Source: Limosilactobacillus urinaemulieris
Lineage (GTDB): Bacteria > Bacillota > Bacilli > Lactobacillales > Lactobacillaceae
Assembly: GCF_014838745.1 (NCBI RefSeq)
Contig: NZ_JABUXR010000001.1
Span: 124,001 to 188,000, forward strand
Length of the DNA: 64,000 bases
Direction: 5' to 3'
The notes beneath the pieces were generated by a model. The model saw only the letters and a list, made by a program, of their open reading frames with translations, was not told where the DNA came from and did not search any database. The position numbers and the translations under genes were made by a program. The number at the start of each line of letters is the position of its first letter. Position 1 is the stretch's first letter. This document shows positions 26,922 to 37,763 of the stretch, one piece after another.

Positions 26922-28415
26922 GGCTCTACAATTTTAAGTACTGATGGATTTAACATCAGTGCTTATTTTGGTTTAAATTTAAAATAAAAAACGAAAGATG
27001 GTTGGACCCCGTCTTCGTTTAAGAAAGGACCATCTTTCATGAATTATTCTACCAGAGTTGCCTTAGGAGTTAAAGATTACCACCTAGAATTAGATGACAA
27101 ACACTTTTCTGAACCGATTGAAGACCAAGGCGACCGAATCGTTATTCACTTCATCCAATCTTATCCATTACGCTGCCCACGCTGTGGCCAGCTCATGCTT
27201 AAAAATGGCTTTAGGACCGTCAATGCCCTTGGTCCCGCATTCCACTATAAACCGACGATTTGGTCCATTCGGAAACAAAAATACCTCTGTAAGCCTTCTG
27301 ATGACTGTCCTAATATGGTAACCAGGCTTGCCCAAGTTAAAGATATTGATTACCACACTCATATCGCCTGGGCCATTAAGCAACGGGCAATGATGCTTCT
27401 CACCACTAATCAATCACAGAAAGACTTAGCTAAAAGCCTGGGTGTTTCTGACTGGACAGTTCGCCGTGTTATCACTAACCTTGATAGTTCCTTCAAGCCC
27501 AACTACCGTTGGCTTCCCCGGCACCTGGCCTTTGACGACTTCAAATCTGGCAAGATGGCACCCAGTGGAATGAGTATGATTTTGATGGATATTGAACGCC
27601 ACCGAACTTTGGACATTATTCTTTCCCGCCGTAATCGTTACTTACGGAGCTACTTTCTTCGTTACGACCGTTCAGCCCGCTTAGCTGTCCAGACCGTTAC
27701 GGTCGATTTATACACCCCTTATCGGCGCCTAATCCAAGAACTATTCCCGAATGCCATTATTCTTGCGGATCACTTTCATGTCGTTGCCCAGGCCTACCGT
27801 GCCCTTAATCAAATTCGAATCCAAGCCATGAACAATGCTGGAAAAGGAACTCACCAGTGGCGAGCGCTGAAACACTTCTGGAAGCTCATCCTAACGCCAG
27901 CGAATGATCTCAAGTATGATAACTACTGGTGCCGGGCTAACTTTGGCTATGCCCAATTGACCGATGTCGAAGTTATTCATCGCTTGCTCGATTTTGATGA
28001 AGATCTTGCACAGGCTTACCGCTACTACCAAGACTTAATCTTCGCCGTCAGTCAGCGAAGTCGTAGTCGACTAAACCAACTGCTTACTACCAAGCTAACT
28101 GCGCTTCCTCACCCCCTGCAAAAGGTACAGCGGACATTGCGCCAGCACAAGGAAGAGATTCTGCATAGCTTTAAGTATGAGGGCTACACTAATGGTCCCG
28201 TTGAAGGAACCAACAATAAAATCAAGGTCATCAAACGGGTTGCCTATGGATTCCGAAACTTTGCCAATTTCAGAATCAGAATTCTCCTCGCTCTGCCTAA
28301 CACTTATATCGCCATTAACTGGAAGAATAAGCAAACAGCTCGTGCCAAAGTCCAGGCACGAGCTGCTTAACAAAATTTATTCTATTTTCTCATCAGTACT
28401 TCTTGACGAAGAGCC
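26922..28415 (+). mobile_element. ISL3-family insertion sequence
   Basis: A complete element of 1494 bases. Left end GGCTCTAC...AAGTACTGATG starts at 26922; the right end is its inverse, closing with GAGCC at 28415. The first six and last eleven bases of the ~25-base ends match, with mismatches in between. It carries one intact transposase gene. The 8 bases outside each end (GTAAATTA and TTTCTATT) differ, so no target duplication is visible. It lies just past the 3' end of the serine-rich repeat protein gene. Confidence 0.85.
27039..28370 (+). CDS. ISL3-family transposase
   Basis: A transposase of 443 residues, full length for the family. An N-terminal zinc-finger (C-P-R-C-G near residue 46, then C-K-P-S-D-D-C-P) is followed by a helix-turn-helix (Q-S-Q-K-D-L-A-K-S-L-G-V-S-D-W-T-V-R-R-V). 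The DDE catalytic domain includes the conserved A-D-H-F-H-V-V and, near the C-terminus, G-P-V-E-G-T-N-N-K-I-K, which holds the last acidic residue. It has a strong AAGG site and no disruption. It is the only gene of the element and would act on its terminal repeats. Confidence 0.93.
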   Translation: MNYSTRVALGVKDYHLELDDKHFSEPIEDQGDRIVIHFIQSYPLRCPRCGQLMLKNGFRTVNALGPAFHYKPTIWSIRKQKYLCKPSDDCPNMVTRLAQVKDIDYHTHIAWAIKQRAMMLLTTNQSQKDLAKSLGVSDWTVRRVITNLDSSFKPNYRWLPRHLAFDDFKSGKMAPSGMSMILMDIERHRTLDIILSRRNRYLRSYFLRYDRSARLAVQTVTVDLYTPYRRLIQELFPNAIILADHFHVVAQAYRALNQIRIQAMNNAGKGTHQWRALKHFWKLILTPANDLKYDNYWCRANFGYAQLTDVEVIHRLLDFDEDLAQAYRYYQDLIFAVSQRSRSRLNQLLTTKLTALPHPLQKVQRTLRQHKEEILHSFKYEGYTNGPVEGTNNKIKVIKRVAYGFRNFANFRIRILLALPNTYIAINWKNKQTARAKVQARAA

Positions 28416-28461
28416 TTTCTATTTCATGCGGAATTACTTCGCATTAGTTACTTAACACTGA

Positions 28462-31400
28462 CTACTTGTTGTCATCCTTACGCTTCTTACCGCCTGCAAT
28501 GCCAAGAAGAGCAAACATTGCGGAGATGAAGCCAAGGTCAGCTAACATTTGAGCGTTACCAGTATTACCAGTTTGTGGTAATCTCATGTGACCCTTCTGA
28601 CTAGCAGCTGCGCCATTACCAGCTCCCGTACCAGTAGCACCGTTACCAGCAAGACCTGCAGCACCGAAGTCAAGGCTTGATGCAACTTGACCTGCACCTG
28701 TGCCGTAACCGAGGTTAGTAAGACCACCGTTACCAGTGAGGCCAGTATTACCAGTGTTGATTACACCGTTGCCGTTATTAGCAGCACCGTTGTTACCTTG
28801 GTTGCCATTGTTCTTACCACCATTATTGATGCTGGTTGAAGTTTGGCCACCATTGCTACCGCTGACACTTGAAGCGTTACTCAAGCTCTCACTGAGGCTT
28901 GCGGATAATGACTCAGATGCACCAACGCTGATTGAGTTACTCAATGAACGACTTGCACTATCACTAAGGCTAGTAGATACAGAGTTGCTCAAGGAGTCAG
29001 ATACTGAAGCACTGTCAGATAATGATGTGCTCAAGCTCCGTGATGCACTATCGCTAAGACTAGTGGATTCGGATTGACTACCACTCAAGCTGGTGCTCAA
29101 TGATGCAGATTCACTAGAACTCAAACTAGTTGAAGCAGAGTTGCTCAAACTGTCTGAAGTTGAAGTACTGAGTGATTGACTTGCACTTGCACTAACACTT
29201 GCAGATGCACTAGCACTTTGTGAATCGCTGAGACTAAGTGATGCGGATTCACTAGTACTCAAGCTAGTTGAAGCGGAGTTGCTGTCACTGATTGAGTTAC
29301 TCAATGAACGACTTGCACTATCACTAAGGCTAGTAGATACAGAGTTGCTCAAGGAGTCAGATACTGAAGCACTGTCAGATAATGATTCACTGTCTACCGT
29401 TGACTGAGAAGTGCTTTGTGATATAGAAATCTTAGTGCTCTCTGAAGAACTCATGCTACTTTGTAAGTCATTTCCAGGCTGGTAAAGCAGTCCCACATAT
29501 GTTATGGGGTTATGATCATGAACACTATATTGGTAAACATTATTAACTTCTGAATTACCTTTGGTCACCTTTACCGTACCATCTTTATTAATTTCAGCAG
29601 TGGTTTCAGGAGAATAACCTGTCGAATCTGACGTGACTAATTTCCACTTAACATATAACTGATTGCCATCAAGAATGCCGCTATTTTGAGAGAAGTAATT
29701 ATCGTTAAGGTTTCCTCCAATATTACTAATGCTTTCACCATAAGTATTAACTACTAATGGACTATCGACTGTTGTCCTGAAAATCTTATTCAGTGTGAGA
29801 CCAGGTTCATCTTGTATAAAAATGACAGTAGCATTCTGATTAATATTAACCGTTGTATTTTTCGATGAGGAAAGCATGTCCACTACATTAAATCCATCAT
29901 TTGCATAATACAGAAGCCCTAATTGACTAATAGAACCGCTATTGAAGTTGACAATATTTTGACCATTATTATTAAAATCAATAAGTCCTGTAGTTACCGA
30001 ATTAGTATCATCCATAACATTATTACTATTATCAGTGCCAATTACAGCTTGACCGTTAGCATTGATAGTATTAGTACCATTACCTTGCATTAAAATACCA
30101 GTCCCAGGAGTAGTCATATATATATAACTACCCTTTGCAAGATTTACCGTAGCATTCTGAGGAACTGTATCAGTCATACAAATCAGTGATGATGTATGTA
30201 GTGGTGAGAGCAACTCAACTTTACTACCCTCGGCAGTATTAAATGACACGTCATTACCATTAAGAAGAATATTCCCGGTAGAATGTGATCCATTCTCCAT
30301 TGGTTCATCTGGATAACCTGATCCAAAACCACCACCAGGATTTACAAAAGGCGCAACGTTTTCAACCATAAGTATTGCACCACGTCCAACATTCACACTA
30401 CTTTGATGACTAACATTATCACCGGTTGCACGAATACCCCAATCGGTATGTCCAGTATATACGCTTAGTTTTGAATTATCTGCAACATTTACACCATTAC
30501 TGGTATAAATTAAGCTAGAATTGCGTTGAGCAAGTTTACCTGTAAGGTGCGTTCCCATTCGGAAGTATTTTGTAGTATATACTTTTCCTTGTGCATGTTG
30601 CTCATTATTTAAGTAATATCTTGCAACTCCAGTAACAGTAGTATCTCCTTTAGCGGTAAATGTCTTGTCGGCACCAAAGGTATCTGTCCATATAGCTGTA
30701 CCACCATAAGCAGTAACATTATTATATGTTAAGTTTTGTGCACCACTACCAGTTAATGCAATTGCACCACGTTGACTTGCATTAAATAACGTTGCATCGT
30801 TAACCGTAACGTTAATCTTCTTCGACTGATTACTATAGGTAGTCCAAATTTCATTTGTCCCAACATTTAAGGTGTGACCATTCCCGTTGATCGTAAAGTC
30901 ATGATCAAGGTTCATCTTCCAAATTTGGTTATTGTAATTAGCGCCAAGATCAATATCGTCTGTTAAATCGACTACAGTAGTTGTCTTATTCTTGATCGCA
31001 GTAACGAAGTCCTGGGCGGTCCCAACCTTGGTACCTTCCTGTTCAGTTACGGCATTCTTTTGGGTTAGGTTAGACTTCAATTGTTGAGCATTAGCTGTTC
31101 CATTGCCGGAAAGTGTGGCTAAGTTCAACGTTTGTGTGGCTAACGAACTAGCCATTAAACTAGCAACTGACGTATTCAAACTATCAGTTGAGCCGGATGT
31201 AGAACCACTAGTACTATTTTGACTGCCACTTAGGTTGTTTTGTGTACTGGTGCTTTCGGAATCTGTTGAACTACTAGTGGAGCCAAAAGTACTGGAAGAA
31301 CTAGAAGCTGAATTAGAGTTTGATGCGGTAGAACCACTGGTACTTGAACTGCTTGAAGTAGAAGAACTAGTGGAATCACTGGTTGTTGACGTACTGCTGC

Positions 31401-31899
31401 TTTCTGAAGTTGAAGCATTGCTCATACTAGTTGAGTTAGTACTGTTGCTGTTTGATTGAACATTACTTTCTGAGTAAGTCCGTGATTGGCTAGTACTATT
31501 AGCGGTTAAGCTATCAACGGTACTAGAGTTTTGGTTGCTCACGGAAGCTGAAGTTGATTCAGTCTGAGAAGCAGTCCCTAAAACTTGTTTGCCGTTTAAG
31601 TTAGCTTGCTTTTGAACATTAGTATCGGCAAAAGCATTTCCAGTCATCATTGCACTACCACCAAGAACGGCAGTCATTGCAGACAACCCTTTAATATAAG
31701 CTTCTGTCGTGTCACTTAATTTACTTTCGTCTAATGCATCTGGGTCAGCATTCTTTGCCTTGACACTGTTCTTATCTTGAACAGCAAGAAGCTTGAAGAA
31801 CCGATCCAGAGAACTCATCTAACCCTGGTGAGACTTGTAAAGTTTTACTTTACTGTCATCAGAATTGAACATCTTCTTTTTATTTCTCCGATTGACCAT
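28462..31899 (-). pseudogene. Serine-rich repeat adhesin (SRRP) with in-frame TAG at codon 27
   Basis: A glycosylated wall adhesin exported by the accessory Sec system. The full frame starts at ATG 31899 behind GAGGGAG. Codons 19-26 read K-L-Y-K-S-H-Q-G, then TAG at 31821-31819, then M-S-S-L-D-R-F-F-K; in the KxYKxGKxW-type signal this stop takes the place of Trp (TGG). The rest is open to 28462: hydrophobic core to A-F-A near codon 91, a short Ser-rich region (SRR1), a beta-helix-like binding region of about 500 residues rich in N-G-N-G-H-T-L, a second Ser-rich region, an Asn/Gly linker, and L-P-Q-T-G with a K-K-R-K tail. A start at 31818 would lack the signal motif and a proper RBS. Confidence 0.85.
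28928..29386. repeat. Perfect 99-bp direct repeat inside SRR2 of the SRRP gene
   Basis: Bases 28928-29026 and 29288-29386 are identical, 360 bases apart, in the second serine-rich region. They encode the same S-x-S-D/N-S run. Near-identical repeats favour recombination and also assembly collapse. Confidence 0.85.
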
Positions 31900-32417
31900 A
31901 AAAAGGCTCCCTCTCATTAAATGGTTAAGTAAATGTAATGAATTAATTAAGAAAAGGAAAAACTTATTAAACTCCTATCAAGTAGTAGTAGTATACTACA
32001 ATTCCCGGAAATGTTAACGCTTTTGATTGAATTTATTTATCACATGTTTACTTCTCTGTAATGTCACTGTTAAGGCATTTATTGGCATTCAATTATGCGT
32101 TTGGTTAATGAATATTGAAAAGCAGTCAATCACTCTATTTAACGGCATTTAGTAACTTCAAATAAGTAATGTCATTTTGAAAAATACAAATTTATTTTTT
32201 ATTTAAAGCCATTTGACAAAAGAAAAAACTTCAAACAATTATTTTATCTAATGAAATATCCATCATATGTTGATTGTCTTATAGACTTTTTAGCGATTTT
32301 TGTACCGTACTTTTGCTTTTTAGTTTTCAATTGATAACTTAGGTTTAAAGGTAAAGGAAAAGGAACTTAACAGAAGTTGTTTATGGCTTCTATTAAGTTC
32401 CCGTCGACAAGTTTCTT
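31900..32417. other. AT-rich upstream region of the SRRP gene, with a terminator
   Basis: No gene is seen. The ribosome binding site of the SRRP gene lies at 31909-31915. Further up are AT-rich sequences with a TAGTAGTAGTA run (about 31983-31993) and a possible TATACT -10 hexamer. At 32362-32401 an inverted repeat (GGAACTTAACAGAAG with CTTCTATTAAGTTCC) terminates the next gene, which ends at 32418 on the minus strand. Confidence 0.6.
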
Positions 32418-33914
32418 CTATTGAATTGTTGGTTGATAAGTAGTGCAGATTTTACGACCGTTGCGCATGAAGACGCAAACTGTTTGGGGATCAACCGTCC
32501 CAACAAATGACCGTTCTGGGTAGTAAGTAATTAATCCGCTATCAGTCTCAATCTCTGCTTCACCAATTCGTTCACCATTTGCCGTCATTTCAATAACTGT
32601 CGTTGTCTTGTTATTTTTAACAAAAACTGCTGGCTGAGCAGCCGAGATCTTCATATTCGGAAGAACCTTTCCCGCAACAACCTCAACCTTTGATTGACCA
32701 TTCTGACCATTAACATATGTGGTATTTTTTATATCATATTTTGCAACGTCAATTGTAAAATCAACCTCGTGTGAATCGCCATTTGCGGTTTTCGCTAATA
32801 GCCTGATTGGTGACGTTTGACCACTAAATCCAGTAGCCGCTTCAAAATGAATTTTGTTTCCCTGGGTTAAGGTAAAGGTATTTACCCCACCGCCAATTAG
32901 CTTTTGCTTTAATACTTTAGCTGGTGTTTCCTGACCGTTAACCACGAAGCTTAACTTAGTTACCGGCAATTCCAAAATTGGCTGACCATTAGGAAGGATT
33001 AACCGCCGTGCCGTAATTTGCGGAACATAACTAGAATTGCTGTACAGGTTATTAATCATCGTCTGGTACTGCTCAATCGTTAGGTTAGTGTATAGGAACA
33101 AGCTCGTTGTTGTATCACTAAACATGATCCTTCTCTGCAAATGATATTGTGGAAGAAGAGTGTTTGGCTGATATTGCAAGAAACCAACACGAGAGAACTC
33201 ATCATTAGCAATGATGTAAACCGGTGCAATCTTGCCCTCATATTGAAGGTCATTATTATAAAAGGCTACCTTTAACTGGAATAGCTTATCAGTTGCGACA
33301 AACGTTAATTGGTAGGTTCCCACGTTAGCACCAGCAATTGGCTGACCGTTGTCATCAGCTCTTAGTGCCGGTAAAGTAGCGACCGCTTGTTGAGCACTCT
33401 TCTGGTTAAACGAAACAAATTGCGTCCGTTGCGGATCATTAAGGTATGGCGAGGTGCTCAATGCAAATGAGGTTTTGACGCCCTGATCATTTTGAATATC
33501 AATTGTCTTTTCCTGAACCTGTGTCCCTAACAAGCCAAAGCTTTGTTGCCGACCACCAATAAACATATTAGCAAGGTAGATCTGGGCATTTCGCCCCTCT
33601 TTTACAATTGTAGTGGGATCAAAGCTGGTAATTTGATTACCATATTGATCAAGCAGGACTCCTTGGGGGGCCTTCAAACTAATTGGATCATACTTTCCCG
33701 CCGCATTAGGGGAGAAAGAAACTACTTGAACGGGGTGCTGCATATCACCACTAACTGAATTGATGATAAGCGAACCCTTCGTTTTACTCTTATTTTGGCC
33801 CATCCCAGCATTAACGTTGTTAACCAGTGCAGCGTTACCGTCAACCTTGCCGGAAACGGACCGACCGGCCACGTTATTAGGTTTGGTGTTTATTTTTTGA
33901 TCATAATCGGTCAT
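32418..33914 (-). CDS. Signal-less protein with two CshA-like modules, long form
   Basis: A 498-residue protein that I cannot name. It lacks a signal peptide, membrane segment and cell-wall anchor. The first ~300 residues are beta-rich with no motif I know. The C-terminal part holds two repeated modules of about 80 residues. Module 1 runs from L-S-F-V-V-N-G through A-T-G-F-S-G-Q to N-G-D-S-H-E-V-D-F. Module 2 (V-F-V-K-N-N-K...T-A-N-G-E-R-I-G-E-A...F-V-G-T-V-D-P...Y-Q-P-T) resembles the CshA-type fibril repeat in its F-x-G-T-x-P and terminal Y-x-P pattern. A 330-residue paralogue lies 263 bases upstream. Position next to the SRRP and accessory Sec genes suggests a link, unproven. Confidence 0.7.
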   Translation of the reverse strand: MTDYDQKINTKPNNVAGRSVSGKVDGNAALVNNVNAGMGQNKSKTKGSLIINSVSGDMQHPVQVVSFSPNAAGKYDPISLKAPQGVLLDQYGNQITSFDPTTIVKEGRNAQIYLANMFIGGRQQSFGLLGTQVQEKTIDIQNDQGVKTSFALSTSPYLNDPQRTQFVSFNQKSAQQAVATLPALRADDNGQPIAGANVGTYQLTFVATDKLFQLKVAFYNNDLQYEGKIAPVYIIANDEFSRVGFLQYQPNTLLPQYHLQRRIMFSDTTTSLFLYTNLTIEQYQTMINNLYSNSSYVPQITARRLILPNGQPILELPVTKLSFVVNGQETPAKVLKQKLIGGGVNTFTLTQGNKIHFEAATGFSGQTSPIRLLAKTANGDSHEVDFTIDVAKYDIKNTTYVNGQNGQSKVEVVAGKVLPNMKISAAQPAVFVKNNKTTTVIEMTANGERIGEAEIETDSGLITYYPERSFVGTVDPQTVCVFMRNGRKICTTYQPTIQ

Positions 33915-34050
33915 TTAACGTCCCTCCTGCAAGGCTTTCAACTGATAACCTTAAAATTTTCTTAACATTATTTTAACCTAATATTAGCCCCTTCCATTCT
34001 TCTTTTCAAGTGACTTGTTAAAAAAATAACAATAAATTTATTATCAAGTG

Positions 34051-34106
34051 TTCAAAAAGATAAAAGGCCAAGTAAACACCGTCACTTAGCCTTTTATCTT
34101 TTTGAA
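34051..34106 (-). terminator. Terminator of the short CshA-like gene
   Basis: A ~23-bp stem with one mismatch (34051-34073 with 34084-34106) rich in T on the minus strand lies 70 bases past the 34178 stop. Confidence 0.8.
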
Positions 34107-34177
34107 TAGAGGTATAATTTTCTTCTATTTTTAACGTCCTTAATTAACAAATCGTTAAACTACTGTTAATTAAATGC

Positions 34178-35170
34178 TCAGTCTTTAAATACTGGTTGAT
34201 AGCTACACTTAACCACCTGATTGTCATTCAGGTAAATCAGAACAGTAATCTCATCCAATTGGCCGGTATAACCTGATAACTGAACCAGGTTAATCTCGCC
34301 AGTTGCTGGATCAATTTGTGCCTCGCCAACAGTTTGCCCATTAGCAGTAACATTAATAATTGTTGTGTTACTACCATCCTTAGCAAAGAAGACTTGCTGT
34401 ACATTAGCCTTCTTTAAGGAAACATCAGTATTTCCAGCACGAAAAACAACTTGATCCTTTTGGTGGTCAGCAGAATGGTTAATTGCCGGTTTTAGGATTG
34501 TGGTAACGTAATCGACCGTATGGCGATCACCATTAACTGTTGTTACGCTCAGCTTAACCGGAGCAACTTTACCGCTAAATTGCTTTGCCGGAACCACATT
34601 AATTGCGTTTCCCATAATTTTAAACAGGTTGCTCTCCCCATTAGCTAGAAACTGTTTTAGCTTTGAAGCATTCGATTGCTTACCATTAATAACAAAATGG
34701 ATCTCTTTGATTGGAATTTGGAGAAACTTCTCGCCGTCTTGACCATCAACTTCTTTAGCAACAACTTGGTCAACCTTTGCCTTCACTGCAGCAGGATTAA
34801 CCAATGCTGGTGTTTGCGGTTGGGTGATAGAAATTGTTTGAATCTTCTTTCCAGCAGATTCCGTTGTCGTCTGTTGAACATCCGGTTCTGTTGATAATTC
34901 ATTATTAGGTACCGCAGACTGCGCATTCTCAAGTTGTTTCCGAAACATTGACCGATAATCAGCCAAACTCATCTTTGTCCGTAAAGAGAGCGGTTCGCCC
35001 TCCCCTGTTGCCGTCGTGAATGCAGTCGCAACAAATAAGGATTTTGCATTCTTATTAGTCGATAAGTCTTTTGGTGCTGATTCACTTTCTCTTTTGAGCG
35101 ATTGTGTCGGTGCTTGACTAGTTGTTAAGACCTGTTTATTGTTTGCTGACGTTTCAGATTTATTTTCCAT
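34178..35170 (-). CDS. Signal-less protein with two CshA-like modules, short form
   Basis: A 330-residue paralogue of the 498-residue neighbour. The N-terminal ~150 residues are low-complexity (Ser/Thr/Gln/Ala-rich), with one charged helix (D-Y-R-S-M-F-R-K-Q-L) and no hydrophobic signal. Two modules follow, in the same order as in the neighbour: I-H-F-V-I-N-G...Q-F-S-G-K-V-A-P...N-G-D-R-H-T-V-D-Y, and V-F-F-A-K-D-G...T-A-N-G-Q-T-V-G-E-A...Y-T-G-Q-L-D...Y-Q-P-V. Identity to the long form in these parts is clear by eye, perhaps 30-40 percent. Each gene has its own terminator, so they are separate units. Role unknown. Confidence 0.7.
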   Translation of the reverse strand: MENKSETSANNKQVLTTSQAPTQSLKRESESAPKDLSTNKNAKSLFVATAFTTATGEGEPLSLRTKMSLADYRSMFRKQLENAQSAVPNNELSTEPDVQQTTTESAGKKIQTISITQPQTPALVNPAAVKAKVDQVVAKEVDGQDGEKFLQIPIKEIHFVINGKQSNASKLKQFLANGESNLFKIMGNAINVVPAKQFSGKVAPVKLSVTTVNGDRHTVDYVTTILKPAINHSADHQKDQVVFRAGNTDVSLKKANVQQVFFAKDGSNTTIINVTANGQTVGEAQIDPATGEINLVQLSGYTGQLDEITVLIYLNDNQVVKCSYQPVFKD

Positions 35171-35380
35171 AATATTACCACTGCCTTTGTTAAATCATTA
35201 TTCCGTTAGCAGAATCGCGGTTATCTTATGGATAAAATCCACAAGAACACAGTAATTGTTTTCCATTAAATTACTGCAATAGAAGCTAACCTCTTTTTCA
35301 TAATTCAGTTGATAGATTAATTCATTACTCAACTATTACTATAACCCTAGTAAACTGATTTCGCAATGTACAAATTTATC

Positions 35381-35881
35381 CTAAAACTTTTTCAATGCGT
35401 CTCCAAGAAACTTCCAATAATCTAATAAAAGTGACATGTCAACCACGTTCAGATTATCCAAACTTAATTTAGTCATATCATTTACACTAACCCGCAAGAT
35501 ATTGAGGAAGCTGGTCATTCGCACAATTTTAGCCTGCTGAACCTGTGGTAGTCGATCTAAAATAACAGTTTGTAATTCTTGAAGGACACCGTCATAAAAA
35601 CCGACCTTATCCGTTGCTTGAATTGGGAAGGCCTCAAAGATTTCTTCACTTTGCTGGGCAAATGATTGGTGCCATTGATCCATAGCTGTCCAATATAGCT
35701 GGTATAATCGCTGATCATCCACTGTCCCTTTTTCAGGATGGTAACGATTAACCGCTTTCCACTGTGCAAGGATTTCGAGGTATAGGGACTCATGTTGCGT
35801 CCATACCTGGTCTTCACGGTTAGCGGTAATCCAATGCTGAAGATCATCAATTAACTTTTGCGGATTAGTATTTTGATCCAC
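35381..35881 (-). CDS. Hypothetical 166-aa protein ahead of glpK terminus
   Basis: A soluble acidic protein with Trp- and Gln-rich, mostly helical sequence (L-Q-H-W-I-T-A-N-R, Y-W-T-A-M-D-Q-W-H-Q, L-L-L-D-Y-W-K-F). It has no signal or membrane segment. It starts 38 bases after the glpK stop, with an AAGGAG-like site, so it is likely in the glpK transcript. I do not recognise a family. The many aromatic residues and regular helix pattern suggest a small globular all-alpha protein. Its link with glycerol use is only positional. Confidence 0.55.
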   Translation of the reverse strand: MDQNTNPQKLIDDLQHWITANREDQVWTQHESLYLEILAQWKAVNRYHPEKGTVDDQRLYQLYWTAMDQWHQSFAQQSEEIFEAFPIQATDKVGFYDGVLQELQTVILDRLPQVQQAKIVRMTSFLNILRVSVNDMTKLSLDNLNVVDMSLLLDYWKFLGDALKKF

Positions 35882-35918
35882 TCAAAAAACTCCTTTCGGT
35901 CTCCAATAATATTAAATT

Positions 35919-37478
<1,560 letters not shown>

Positions 37479-37508
37479 CTAACTGCCCAGCCCCCTCTAA
37501 TGCTCTGT

Positions 37509-37694
37509 TTACTTGTCGCTAACCATCTTGCCAGCAACGCTGTAACGGTCTTTTCGCATTTCATTTAAAACGATGTGAATTCGTTCAGCTGGGACATTAG
37601 CATCCTTTGAAATAGCAGCTGTAACATCCTTTACCAAGGCCTTTAACTGTTCGTCAGTCCGACCTTCAAGCAAATCAATATGTACTAATGGCAT
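37509..37694 (-). CDS. 4-oxalocrotonate tautomerase family protein
   Basis: A 61-residue tautomerase subunit. After removal of Met, Pro1 (P-L-V-H-I) is the catalytic base of the family. Length and the L-V-K-D-V-T-A-A-I...N-V-P-A-E-R-I-H-I-V-L-N-E pattern match small 4-OT proteins, which assemble into hexamers and shift keto-enol equilibria. It lies 70 bases downstream of the antiporter gene, same strand, with its own GGAGG site. Substrate unknown. Related members occur widely in lactobacilli without an aromatic degradation pathway. Confidence 0.88.
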   Translation of the reverse strand: MPLVHIDLLEGRTDEQLKALVKDVTAAISKDANVPAERIHIVLNEMRKDRYSVAGKMVSDK

Positions 37695-37763
37695 TTGTAT
37701 GCCCTCCCTTGTTAAATTTACTTAATCTTACCATAATCGACTATCTTCCGGCAATTATTCTTA

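Noticed and set aside
28736-29077. Plus-strand frame of 113 codons inside the SRRP gene
   Set aside because: Opposite-strand shadow of Ser/Gly-rich coding sequence, with Leu/Pro-only composition and no RBS.
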